A stretch of DNA of 45,541 bases, taken from the NCBI GenBank assembly GCA_900317935.1, contig ONIU01000043.1, positions 1 to 45,541 of the forward strand, in the 5' to 3' direction. A model generated the notes under the pieces. The model did no database searches, was not told the DNA's origin, and saw nothing but the letters and a program-made list of their open reading frames with translations. The DNA comes from an uncultured bacterium (GTDB lineage: Bacteria > Muiribacteriota > Ozemobacteria > Ozemobacterales > Ozemobacteraceae). A program made the translations under genes and the position numbers. Positions 27,383 to 35,434 of the stretch are shown in pieces. How positions within the stretch are numbered: position 1 is the first letter of the stretch; each line of letters opens with the position of its first letter.

Positions 27383-27899
27383 AAAACAGGGGTTTACTAT
27401 AACAGAAATTGTGATTGCTACAGTGATTTTTGTAGGTCTTTTTACTGCATTATTTCTTTTGTTGAATTCTTCCAGAACCGAAACAAGCAAGTCAATAAAT
27501 TATATGAGAGCTATGCAGCTTGCTCAAGAAACAATAGATTGGATTAACTCTACTCCTTTTGAAGATGTTACAGCTAATAAGCTTTCTATTCTAAATGGTT
27601 CTTTGGTTGATTCATACTCTAATAAATCTGTTCCTATACCTGTTGGCGAAAATGCTAACAATACTGTAACCAATCCAGAATATCCTGATGATTATTCTAA
27701 ATGTTATTATTTCAGAAAATTAGATATAGATGATTTGAATTCTGTTCCTAATAGCCGCTTTTTAAAAAAAGTAACTGTTACCGTATATTGGAATGAAAGC
27801 AAAGTCCCTAAGAAAATAGATTCGGCATCTGGAGAACCTGATAGAATGAGAAAAATCACTCTTTCTACAATACTTTTTAACGAGAAAGAATATTATTGA
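27366..27899 (+). CDS. Prepilin-type protein, GspI/PilV-like
   Basis: From ATG 27366 the leader is MNLRIRKQGFTITEIVIATV: nine residues, Gly at -1, Phe at +1 and Glu at +5, an orthodox prepilin signal. An upstream GTG at 27345 would lengthen the leader and is less likely. The helix is followed by a PilV-like region (RAMQLAQETIDWINSTPFED) and a small soluble domain. It overlaps the preceding gene by 17 bases and the next by one. It is probably a minor pseudopilin partnering the next gene. Confidence 0.8.
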   Translation: MNLRIRKQGFTITEIVIATVIFVGLFTALFLLLNSSRTETSKSINYMRAMQLAQETIDWINSTPFEDVTANKLSILNGSLVDSYSNKSVPIPVGENANNTVTNPEYPDDYSKCYYFRKLDIDDLNSVPNSRFLKKVTVTVYWNESKVPKKIDSASGEPDRMRKITLSTILFNEKEYY

Positions 27900-28555
27900 T
27901 GTATAGACTTAGAAAAAAAATAAAGGGTTTTACTCTTGTAGAATCCATTATTGCTATTGGAATGGCATCTGCTTTGATCATTCTTGTTATGAAGTTGACA
28001 AGCGCTATCAGGGGCGATGTTGTAAAAGGAACTGTTGATTTACAAAATCTTCAGGATGCTAGATTGGTCATAAATTCGCTTCGTAGAGATTTTACCTGTG
28101 CAATGCCATACTATGATCCTTCAGATAAACAGGAAGATATTGATTCTGTAAGAAATAATCCTGTTTTGTATACAGAAACTTATACTGATAGCAGTAAAAA
28201 ATCAAAACCTATTATTATTCATAAGCATCATTTGAATTTTATTAAACCCGCTCATGATTCATCTGGTAATTTAAATATGGAAGAAATTACTTATGTTTTC
28301 GATGGAATAAACAAAACCTTGATTAGGCATAGCAGTGTAAGTGGCGAAAAGAATTTTAAGGGTATGGATAATATTGAATTTGGTTTGTATTATCATCCGC
28401 TGGAAACAGATATACCTATGCTTTTTGTTTCTATGATTATTAGAACAACTGAGGGGGGTGAAACAAAAACTTTACCTCTTACAACCACGATGTGTAGCAG
28501 TATTGTAAACAAAGATATAGTTAATTTAGATTGGAATAGCAGTAAGAAGAATTGA
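27899..28555 (+). CDS. Prepilin-type protein, GspJ/PilW-like
   Basis: From ATG 27899, MYRLRKKIKGFTLVESIIAI is a textbook class III prepilin leader with Gly at -1 and Glu at +5. The body (VINSLRRDFTCAMPYYDPSD and a later beta-rich part) fits GspJ/PilW. It is the last gene of the second pilin-type operon, parallel in order to the first operon at 3.5-6.8 kb. The start shares a base with the stop of the preceding gene. No terminator is obvious before the tRNA promoter. Confidence 0.8.
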   Translation: MYRLRKKIKGFTLVESIIAIGMASALIILVMKLTSAIRGDVVKGTVDLQNLQDARLVINSLRRDFTCAMPYYDPSDKQEDIDSVRNNPVLYTETYTDSSKKSKPIIIHKHHLNFIKPAHDSSGNLNMEEITYVFDGINKTLIRHSSVSGEKNFKGMDNIEFGLYYHPLETDIPMLFVSMIIRTTEGGETKTLPLTTTMCSSIVNKDIVNLDWNSSKKN

Positions 28556-28601
28556 TTATTGGCTAAAAATAAATTTGGTGTACAAAATTTAGAAAAAGCT
28601 C

Positions 28602-28630
28602 TTGATTTTTTTTTTATAAGGTGATATTAT
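28602..28630 (+). promoter_or_regulatory. Promoter of the tRNA-SRP RNA cluster
   Basis: TTGATT (28602-28607), a 17-base spacer and TATTAT (28625-28630), 15 bases before the first tRNA. Confidence 0.7.
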
Positions 28631-28645
28631 TCTCCTACACTTCTT

Positions 28646-28729
28646 GGAGGAATGGCAGAGTGGTCGAATGCGGCGGTCTTGAAAACCGTTGACTCAAAAG
28701 GTCCGTGGGTTCGAATCCTACTTCCTCCG
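28646..28729 (+). tRNA. tRNA-Ser (anticodon UGA)
   Basis: Acceptor arm GGAGGAA pairs with TTCCTCC. The anticodon loop CTTGAAA gives UGA. A long variable arm, GTTCGAATC T-loop and discriminator G fit the serine type. CCA is not encoded. Confidence 0.97.
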
Positions 28730-28738
28730 TTGCCATCT

Positions 28739-28827
28739 GGAGAGATGGGTGAGTGGCTTAAACCAACAGTTTGCTAAACTGTCGTATTGGGTAACTGGTA
28801 CCGGGGGTTCGAATCCCCCTCTCTCCG
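28739..28827 (+). tRNA. tRNA-Ser (anticodon GCU)
   Basis: Acceptor GGAGAGA pairs with TCTCTCC. The anticodon stem-loop CAGTTTGCTAAACTG gives GCU. It has a long variable arm and discriminator G. No CCA is encoded. Confidence 0.97.
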
Positions 28828-28834
28828 AGGAAAT

Positions 28835-28909
28835 GCGCCCGTAGCTCAGTTTGGATAGAGCATCAGATTGCGGATCTGGTGGCCAGAGGTTCGAGTCCTC
28901 TCGGGCGCG
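28835..28909 (+). tRNA. tRNA-Arg (anticodon GCG)
   Basis: Acceptor GCGCCCG pairs with CGGGCGC. The anticodon arm TCAGA-TTGCGGA-TCTGG gives GCG at 34-36, with G37. Most bacteria read CGN codons with an ACG (inosine) tRNA instead. A T-run follows at 28911. Confidence 0.93.
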
Positions 28910-28941
28910 CTTTTTTTTGCTGGTTTTTAAAAAATCAGTTT

Positions 28942-29030
28942 GGAAAGGTGGCTGAGTTTGGTTTAAGGCGCACGCCTGGAGAGCGTGAATAGGGGTAACT
29001 CTATCGCGGGTTCGAATCCCGCCCTTTCCG
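28942..29030 (+). tRNA. tRNA-Ser (anticodon GGA)
   Basis: Acceptor GGAAAGG pairs with CCTTTCC. The anticodon stem-loop CACGC-CTGGAGA-GCGTG gives GGA. It has a long variable arm and discriminator G. No CCA is encoded. Confidence 0.97.
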
Positions 29031-29035
29031 ATTTC

Positions 29036-29238
29036 GGGCCTTGTCCTATGTATTCTTGGTTGTAACGGCCAGTTCTAGAAGCATTGATGGATGGGTTCCG
29101 CACGGCGAAAGTCCGTGAACTCCGCCAGGATCGGAAGATAGCAACGGTAAACGACCGCTTTCGGGTGATGTGGATGTGCCTGTCCTGAGCCTAAGGTTCT
29201 GGAAACGTGCAGTTAAGATGCATACGGATGGGGCTCCC
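29036..29238 (+). ncRNA. ffs: Signal recognition particle RNA, large type
   Basis: Helix 8 with the conserved CCAGGATCGGAAGATAGCA region (about 29125-29143) is the Ffh-binding site. The ends pair: GGGCCTTGTCC at the 5' end with GGATGGGG and CCC at the 3' end, and TATGTATTCTT with AAGATGCATA. The TTGTAAC near 29060 and the roughly 200-base length suggest an Alu-type domain as in the Bacillus form rather than the short 4.5S form. It sits directly upstream of dnaX, a common arrangement. Exact ends are estimated. Confidence 0.9.
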
Positions 29239-29247
29239 TCAAACAAA

Positions 29248-29271
29248 ACCTGGTAACAGGTCTTTTTTTTT
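29248..29271 (+). terminator. Terminator of the SRP RNA
   Basis: ACCTG-GTAA-CAGGT hairpin followed by a run of T. It lies 18 bases before the dnaX start, so dnaX is probably read partly through it or from a promoter not seen. Confidence 0.85.
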
Positions 29272-29288
29272 ATACGGAGATAATAATT

Positions 29289-31061
29289 GTGACTGTTCCT
29301 GCGAGACAAAATCTTTATCGTAAATATCGACCGAAAAAATTTTCTGAATTAGCCGGGCAAGAGCATATTTCTAAAACTATTCAATCTGCTATAGCAACTG
29401 GTAGAGTATCTCATGCTTACATGTTTTCCGGACCTCGAGGAACAGGTAAAACTTCTTCTGCACGTTTGTTAGCTAAAATTTTAAATTGCCAGAATTTACA
29501 AAAAGATAAAAACGGTTTACCCGATTGTTGCTGTGTTTGCGATAACTGCAGACGTATTGAAGAAATGAATTTCATGGATATTGTTGAAATAGATGCTGCT
29601 TCAAATAATGGCGTTGAAGATATAAGGCAGATGCGTGAAAAAGTTAAATACAAACCAGCAGAAGGCAAATATAAAATATACATCATAGATGAAGTTCATA
29701 TGCTTTCTGGGTCTGCATTTAATGCTTTTTTGAAAACTTTGGAAGAACCACCTGAAAGCGTTATTTTTGTTTTGGCTACAACAGACCCTCAAAAGGTTCC
29801 AGCAACTATTATTTCACGTTGCCAATGTTTTGATTTTCATTCGGTGTCACGCAAAACAATTCAAACAAGATTAGAAGAAATCGTTGCGTTAGAGCATGAA
29901 GCCGGGCAATTTCCTGATTTTGAACCAGAAGCTTTATCAATGATAGCAGAATGTGCTGATGGTGGATTCAGAGATGCTTTAAGCATATTAGATCAGATTT
30001 CATCTTCATCGATTTCCGAAAAAATAACATTAGAACAAGTTTTGGAAATGACGCGCCGCTTAAGTTATTCAACTCTGAAAAACATTGCTGCTTCTGTGTT
30101 TGAACATGATTTGGCTGCTTTGGTGACAGTTTTAAATGAGTTATATGTAAAAGGTTACGAACCCTTAACCATTGCAAGAGATTTGTTGGAATATCTGCGC
30201 AGGTGTATGCTTTTAAAGATCGATTCAAACGCCAATCAAATATTAGATTTGCCTACAGAACAGATTAATGAAATTACTTCACAGATAAAAGATATTAATG
30301 TACGTTATTTAATAGGTAGTGTAACTAGAGTTGAACGTATTTTAATGACTCTGAGAAATTCTCTTCAAGCTAGAATTCTATTAGAATCTGAACTAATAAA
30401 GCTTGGCTTGGGAGATGAAATATTTGCCTCAGAAGCATTAGAAAAACGTATTGAACTTTTAGAACAAAAGCTTGCTGGATTAAAACGAATTTCTATGGGG
30501 AATCAGGTAGCTGGAAGAACTGCTTCTGCCAGGCCTATAGAACCGACCACTGTTTCTGCGCCTGTTAGAAGACCAGTTCCTGTGGCACCTTTGCCTAAAC
30601 CATCGGGTTATTCCAATGCTCCTGTTTCTACATCAACAACAAGAAGTTTAAATGATGATTTATCAAAACTTCGTTCATGTGTAGAAAAAAGCTCTAAGAT
30701 TATTTCTTCTTTTATGGAAACAGCAAATTTAAAAAAAACTTCTGATGGAGTTATAACTTTAACTCTTGCTCCTAATTTTGCTTATGAAAAATTAAAAGAA
30801 GATAAATCTATTGATATAATTTTAAAAGCTGCAAAAGAAATTTGGCCTGATACAGTAAAAATAGTTGTCAGTAGAATAGGAACGGAAAATTCTATAGCTG
30901 ATAACCGCAAAAATCCAGTATCTCAAACCCCTGTTCAGCGGGTTGATATGCGTGAAGAAATAGCAAGAATAGATGAGATGTCTAAGCAAAAGGTTAAAGA
31001 GAAACAAGAAGTTTCTGATGCTTTAGATGTTTTTGGTGGAGATATAATCAGCATAGATTAA
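29289..31061 (+). CDS. dnaX: DNA polymerase III subunit gamma/tau
   Basis: The clamp-loader ATPase that loads the sliding clamp and, as tau, couples the replicase. It has Walker A GPRGTGKTS at residue 48, a zinc module with Cys67 and CCCVCDNC at 80-87, Walker B IIDEVHML at 132 and SRC arginine-finger motif near 178. Domain III reaches to about residue 370, followed by a Pro/Thr-rich linker and a C-terminal tail. At 590 residues it is a full tau. The start is GTG with ribosome site CGGAGA eight bases before it. A run of eight A at 30731-30738 (codons TTA AAA AAA ACT) could allow slippage to a stop two codons later. Confidence 0.97.
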   Translation: MTVPARQNLYRKYRPKKFSELAGQEHISKTIQSAIATGRVSHAYMFSGPRGTGKTSSARLLAKILNCQNLQKDKNGLPDCCCVCDNCRRIEEMNFMDIVEIDAASNNGVEDIRQMREKVKYKPAEGKYKIYIIDEVHMLSGSAFNAFLKTLEEPPESVIFVLATTDPQKVPATIISRCQCFDFHSVSRKTIQTRLEEIVALEHEAGQFPDFEPEALSMIAECADGGFRDALSILDQISSSSISEKITLEQVLEMTRRLSYSTLKNIAASVFEHDLAALVTVLNELYVKGYEPLTIARDLLEYLRRCMLLKIDSNANQILDLPTEQINEITSQIKDINVRYLIGSVTRVERILMTLRNSLQARILLESELIKLGLGDEIFASEALEKRIELLEQKLAGLKRISMGNQVAGRTASARPIEPTTVSAPVRRPVPVAPLPKPSGYSNAPVSTSTTRSLNDDLSKLRSCVEKSSKIISSFMETANLKKTSDGVITLTLAPNFAYEKLKEDKSIDIILKAAKEIWPDTVKIVVSRIGTENSIADNRKNPVSQTPVQRVDMREEIARIDEMSKQKVKEKQEVSDALDVFGGDIISID

Positions 31062-31655
31062 TTTATAAAAAAGGGAAATTGTGTACACAATTTCCTTGAC
31101 TTTCTAAAAAGTTTTTTCTTTGTCAAATTTTCTTTGAAAAATCTTTCTATAGCGGCTTAAATTCTAAATGTCAAAGGGTATCTTAAAATAGTTTTCCACA
31201 AGATGAATTTCTTTGTTAATCATTATCCCCATAGTTATGCACATTTTCAACAGTTGAATTGTGTACATTTTTCTTAAGTTGATAATCTAGTTAAAATTTG
31301 TTTTGTTAGCTGAAAACATAAGATTAGAAAACAAAATTTTATTGTTTAATTTTTATTAAATTGTAATAAAAATTGTTCATCTTATCAAAATTTTGATAAA
31401 GTTTTAAAATCCTTATTGCAATTGCTTTTTTATCGTTTTATTTTATTTAAAAAAAATAAAAATTTTTAAAAACTTTTTAGTTGTTACTAATGTATATTAG
31501 TTAGTAAAAATTTTGATTGTTGATTAATGAAATTAAAGTTATTGTTAATTACCTTAACAATTTACAAAAAAATCATTATAATTAATAATCAACTTTAAAT
31601 TGTATAAGAATTTATAATTCCGGATAAGATTTCCGTAAAAACTAGGAGTTTTACC
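31062..31655. other. AT-rich intergenic region with DnaA-box-like sites
   Basis: A 594-base gap with no gene. It holds a 22-base perfect palindrome (31074-31095), three DnaA-box-like 9-mers in the same direction at 31192, 31223 and 31235 (TTTTCCACA, TTATCCCCA, TTATGCACA), then some 340 bases of extreme AT content including an 18-base palindrome TTATCAAAATTTTGATAA (31382-31399). It reads like a replication origin or a DnaA-controlled promoter region. Confidence 0.6.
31074..31095. promoter_or_regulatory. 22-base perfect palindrome
   Basis: GGAAATTGTGT followed by its exact complement with no spacer; the core is TTGTGTACACAA. The half-word AATTGTGTACA recurs at 31258. It may be an operator, or part of the dnaX terminator, but no T-run follows. 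Confidence 0.5.
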
Positions 31656-32945
31656 TTGAAGAACCTAAGATATGTTTTAATGGCTCTGGTGTTGGTATCT
31701 GTTTTTTGCTTCCAGGCAACAAAAGCTTCTGCATTAGAAGCAAAATTTGATTTTTACTATCAGTCTATTGAAGAAGTAAAAACAATTAATGAACCTATAG
31801 AAGAAAACGACAGTCTATGGACCAAGTTTAAGAAGACTGTTAAAAAAGGTACCAATGCTGTTAAGAGACTTTGGGAAAAAGGTGTAACAAGAAATTTTGC
31901 TCCTGGTGAAGGCGAAAAAACCTGGTATTCTGAAGGCGACAAGAATATTGCTTATACTGTTAAGAGAACAAAAGTTACTTCAGAAGCAGAATTGCTATCT
32001 GCTATGGGCGTTAAGTCTGAATCTGAATTGAACGATGGTCAGAAAGCTCTTCTGGCTGTTTTCCGCAAATCTAAATCTCAGGCTATTGCTGATGAAGCTA
32101 AGATTGGATATATTCCAACAGTTAAAGTACTTCTTTCTGATACTACTGGTTTTGATGATAAATCTAAATATCCGAATGTAACCAAAGATTTCTGGCCATA
32201 TTCTTCAGGTTTGGCCATCAATATGAGCAGCAACAACTATAATTATCCTGGCGGCGATAAAGATGCTGAATCAACTTTGGTTCATGAATATGCACACTGC
32301 TTAGATGCTACTTTCAAAGAATTTAAGAATCCTTATGGATTAGACGGTTCTCACTATGGCAACGAAATTACTGGTAAGAGAGCTGCTTTTGTTGAAGCTT
32401 GGGCAGAATATAATGAAATGATTGCTTCTGAAGATGAAGCAAAAGCTATTCTTAAAAGATCTGAAAGCCTCTGTGAAGAATCTAAAACTGTAGCTGGTTC
32501 TTATACTTGGAACATTAAGCAGGAAGATTGTACTGCTGATCAGCTTATGAGATCTGAAGCTCATCTTGCTAAACTTCTTTATCGTTTAACTATGGAAACT
32601 GATAATGGTAAAGAAAAAGTTTACAAAGCATTTACTAGCACAAGACTTAATGTCTTCAGAGATATGTCTACTTTTGTTAAGAAGTTTATCAAGCAGAATC
32701 CTGGCGATACAGAAGTTGTTTGTAAGATAGTTGATGAAGTATTCTTAGGTAAGATGACTGATGAAGAATTCCTTGACTATGTTGGCAAGAACGACGTAAC
32801 TAAAGCTTATGTTGAAAATCGCGGCAAGAACACTGAAGATGAAAATGCTGATATACAGATAGAAAGTTCTGATACAGAAGTTACAACTTCTAGCGAAAAG
32901 ATTACTGTTGAAAATTCTAGCGGCAATCCTTTCAGTGATGATTGA
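31656..32945 (+). CDS. Secreted HExxH metallopeptidase-like protein
   Basis: TTG start with ribosome site AGGAG nine bases upstream, then a signal peptide (VLMALVLVSVFCFQATKASA). The body carries STLVHEYAHCLD with His210, Glu211 and His214, and about 35 residues later FVEAWAEYNEM, whose Glu fits a third zinc ligand. This pattern suggests a gluzincin-type peptidase. The tail after residue 395 is acidic and Ser/Thr-rich. It shares the HExxH plus E-x-A-E layout with the protease-like protein at 17.9 kb, though the rest differs. A strong terminator follows. Substrate and activity are unknown. Confidence 0.75.
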   Translation: MKNLRYVLMALVLVSVFCFQATKASALEAKFDFYYQSIEEVKTINEPIEENDSLWTKFKKTVKKGTNAVKRLWEKGVTRNFAPGEGEKTWYSEGDKNIAYTVKRTKVTSEAELLSAMGVKSESELNDGQKALLAVFRKSKSQAIADEAKIGYIPTVKVLLSDTTGFDDKSKYPNVTKDFWPYSSGLAINMSSNNYNYPGGDKDAESTLVHEYAHCLDATFKEFKNPYGLDGSHYGNEITGKRAAFVEAWAEYNEMIASEDEAKAILKRSESLCEESKTVAGSYTWNIKQEDCTADQLMRSEAHLAKLLYRLTMETDNGKEKVYKAFTSTRLNVFRDMSTFVKKFIKQNPGDTEVVCKIVDEVFLGKMTDEEFLDYVGKNDVTKAYVENRGKNTEDENADIQIESSDTEVTTSSEKITVENSSGNPFSDD

Positions 32946-32967
32946 TTAAATCAGTAAAAAGATTAAT

Positions 32968-33002
32968 AAAAAAAGCCTTCTTTATGAGAAGGCTTTTTTT
33001 AT
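32968..33002 (+). terminator. Intrinsic terminator
   Basis: A stem AGCCTTCT/AGAAGGCT extended by a run of A pairing with a run of T, 5-base loop; it follows the secreted metallopeptidase gene. Confidence 0.92.
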
Positions 33003-33036
33003 GTTAAGATTATTCTATTAATGGAGAATAAATAGA

Positions 33037-34737
33037 ATGAAAAAAAGAGTTACTGGTTTAATTTTGCTAATAAGTAGTTTTTTGTCACCTGTTTTTTCAG
33101 AAGAGGTTTGCGTTGGTTTTAATTTTGAAAAATCTCATGAAATATATAGAGTAAAAACAGATAATGAGTCTCTTCACCCTGTAGGTTGGTTTTTAACAAC
33201 AGATAATCAGATATGTGGGTATTATATTGATGCAATAAATAATCATCGTTTTATTTTTAAACAAAACGAATCTGATGGGGAATACGAAGCGTCTTCTGAT
33301 CATTTATATCGACAAGTTTTTGATGGAACAGCGGTAGATTCTGATTTGGGTAGAGCTGGTCATCAGGCTTGTTATGATGCTAGAGATAAGGTTATTCCTG
33401 GTGAAAATGGCAAGATTGTTTATAGAACGGATTCTGTTGTGTTCAGTGGAGGTACTGGCAATAAAACAGATGAAGCAAAAGCAAAAGAAGAATTGGTTTC
33501 CAATGAGTGTGAAATAATAAAAGATAAAAATTGGTATGCCATACCTAATGGAAGTTGGTATCAGACTTGGTTTCCTGTCTCAAGTGGAACAAGTGTTTCA
33601 TATGATATATATTATGACAGATGGGAAGAAAAGAAAGAGGTTTTCTTAGAAGAAGTCTGGAGAGGAGATTCTTTTTATAAGGCTTTTGATAGACCTGTAG
33701 GAATAGTTCCTTTAAAAAGACTGCTAAGAGCTAAAGTAGACGGTTCTTTGGAAGAGGTAGATAACGGAAAACTCGGTAAAATATTGGAAGTTCCTTACAA
33801 AACTTCTTTTTATATGCTTCCAGGAAGTTATAATAAAGAAAGTAAAATGGGTTGTTATTTTTGGTGTGATAAGAAGAAAGGCAATTTCAATATTGAAGGG
33901 GCAAAAATTGATGTTGAGCCTATTTTTGAATCTTTAGAGCCGGAAGCACGTTTTGTTTGTTATGGAACAGCTATCACTGGAGTTAGAAAATATTATATTT
34001 TAGGAACAGACATTTTAAAACAGTGGTTAAAACAATATTCTTTCCCTACAGATAAATGCGAATGTTCAAATGTTGCTTTTGTTTCTTTAGAAAATAGTTT
34101 TAAATCTATGATTTTTGTTTATTCAAAGCCGGAGGATTGTGTTTATCGTTTTGTCATAGATGAAGATAATGACATAAAGGTCGGACTTCCGAAGAAAACA
34201 AAAATTGGCTTTAAGGTTGCTTCTATGGTTGTCAGTGAAAAAGGCTCTCTTTATTTGATACCAGAAATAGAAATAAAGCCAAAACCTGATTTTAATAATC
34301 TTTATGGTATTGAAATGGAATCTTGTAATGTTGTAAAAACAGATAAGGAAATACCTGGGTTTAGCGGAAACGAAAACAACAGTGATTCTAGTGAAAACTT
34401 TGCTGCAAAAATGAAAATGCTAAATATGCTTACTTGTAATGCTGATTGCAATTTAATCTTATCTAGAGCATATTACCAGACTTTCTATGAATTGCCTTTT
34501 GGTTCCGATGTTGCTAATAAGCTTGAATATGAGTTGTTTTTAGGCAAAGAATATTATTCTTGTAAATTAGAATTTAAAAATATAAGAATGTCTAAGCTAG
34601 ATGGCAACTTAGAAGTTTTGTTAGAAGAATTGAAAAAACCAGGAAACCAAGCTTCTCAAATTGAGGACAAGGTTCCTGGTTATGACAATACTTTCAGAAA
34701 ACCCGAAAGCTGTTACATGGCTGTATTGGGTGATTAA
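33037..34737 (+). CDS. Secreted protein of unknown function (566 residues)
   Basis: Signal peptide MKKRVTGLILLISSFLSPVF, then SEEV. The mature part is mixed alpha/beta with about fifteen scattered Cys, aromatic-rich strands and WYAIPNGSWYQTWF-like segments; no repeats, membrane spans or catalytic signature stand out. The several Cys in an exported protein suggest disulfides. GGAG at 33023 serves as ribosome site. Its stop codon abuts the stop of the convergent FlgM-like gene with no terminator between. I do not recognise a family. Confidence 0.7.
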   Translation: MKKRVTGLILLISSFLSPVFSEEVCVGFNFEKSHEIYRVKTDNESLHPVGWFLTTDNQICGYYIDAINNHRFIFKQNESDGEYEASSDHLYRQVFDGTAVDSDLGRAGHQACYDARDKVIPGENGKIVYRTDSVVFSGGTGNKTDEAKAKEELVSNECEIIKDKNWYAIPNGSWYQTWFPVSSGTSVSYDIYYDRWEEKKEVFLEEVWRGDSFYKAFDRPVGIVPLKRLLRAKVDGSLEEVDNGKLGKILEVPYKTSFYMLPGSYNKESKMGCYFWCDKKKGNFNIEGAKIDVEPIFESLEPEARFVCYGTAITGVRKYYILGTDILKQWLKQYSFPTDKCECSNVAFVSLENSFKSMIFVYSKPEDCVYRFVIDEDNDIKVGLPKKTKIGFKVASMVVSEKGSLYLIPEIEIKPKPDFNNLYGIEMESCNVVKTDKEIPGFSGNENNSDSSENFAAKMKMLNMLTCNADCNLILSRAYYQTFYELPFGSDVANKLEYELFLGKEYYSCKLEFKNIRMSKLDGNLEVLLEELKKPGNQASQIEDKVPGYDNTFRKPESCYMAVLGD

Positions 34738-35232
34738 TCAGCTGAATTCTTTCAGTAACTCTTCCAGTTCAGGGTCATCGAATGGCTCGTCTTGAGATTC
34801 CTTAATCATAAAGACGAGCTTTTTCATTTCTAGTTCAGTAATTTTACCATTATTCTTAGCTGGAAGTTTATCAGCTTCTTCTTTCAACAGCTTCTTGATA
34901 AACTTTTCTCTAGTAGTTTTATCGCTGACAACCTGGAATATTTTTTCAGCTAACACTTGAGGATCACACATCTTATATGTGCCTTCCTGAATCTGACGTG
35001 TTATTTCCTGTATATGTTCCATCCTTTGCAGCTGTTGCTGTTGAATGATACGCATATTGTTTTCCATGTTGCTGCGCATCATTATTGGCTGATTTGCACT
35101 ACTAGAGGCTTTTGAAGTTCCTGAAGTTTTGGTTTTTAAAGCATCATCGAAAGATGAACTTTTATCAACCTTTGCTTTAGGTTTTGTTGTAATAATAATA
35201 GTTTTCCCAGAGCCATTAATGGCGTCAACCAT
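34738..35232 (-). CDS. FlgM-like protein (possible anti-sigma-28 factor)
   Basis: A 164-residue soluble protein. The N-terminal half is disordered, Ser/Lys/Thr-rich, then Gln/Met-rich. The segment ITRQIQEGTYKMCDPQVLAE near residue 80 matches the FlgM core pattern (helix, G-x-Y, then a short helix with VA/LAEKI). FlgM holds sigma-28 inactive until the flagellar hook is complete. Here the protein is longer than the usual 100 or so residues, has an acidic C-terminal extension (DDPELEELLKEFS), and no flagellar structural genes are in the window. The divergent promoter region carries sigma-28-like elements. The assignment is tentative. Confidence 0.45.
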   Translation of the reverse strand: MVDAINGSGKTIIITTKPKAKVDKSSSFDDALKTKTSGTSKASSSANQPIMMRSNMENNMRIIQQQQLQRMEHIQEITRQIQEGTYKMCDPQVLAEKIFQVVSDKTTREKFIKKLLKEEADKLPAKNNGKITELEMKKLVFMIKESQDEPFDDPELEELLKEFS

Positions 35233-35290
35233 AATAATACTCCCTTATATTTATTTTTAATGAGTATAATTTTTCCCTAATCTATAATAA

Positions 35291-35317
35291 TTATCGTCAA
35301 TCTTTATGTTTTTGTTA
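35291..35317 (-). promoter_or_regulatory. Sigma-28-like promoter match upstream of the FlgM-like gene
   Basis: On the - strand TAACAAAA, an 11-base spacer, then GACGATAA (7 of 8 matches to GCCGATAA). The spacing is exactly that of the enterobacterial sigma-28 consensus; the -35 matches 3 of the 4 core bases. It lies about 60 bases before the start codon. Confidence 0.35.
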
Positions 35318-35374
35318 ACTTTTTTTCTTTTATTTGTTTTTTGAAAAAGCTTATTGAGTAAAAGATAATATATT

Positions 35375-35401
35375 CAAATCTGATAGTTCTTTTGCCGATA
35401 G
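35375..35401 (+). promoter_or_regulatory. Sigma-28-like promoter match upstream of the TPR gene
   Basis: CAAATCTG, an 11-base spacer, then GCCGATAG, 7 of 8 matches to the sigma-28 -10 element at the canonical spacing. It is 34 bases before the start codon. Confidence 0.4.
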
Positions 35402-35434
35402 CAATAATAATATTGTTGTCTGGAGGCGGCCTAA

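Noticed and set aside
28911-28940. Terminator after tRNA-Arg
   Set aside because: There is a run of eight T and a weak CTGGTTTTT/AAAAAATCAG hairpin, but the T-run precedes the hairpin; the next tRNA and SRP RNA have no promoter of their own, so read-through is likelier.
31621-31655. Sigma-28-type promoter upstream of the secreted metallopeptidase (CCGGATAA)
   Set aside because: The -35-like TAAATTGT is 16 bases away instead of 11, and the -10 has two mismatches.
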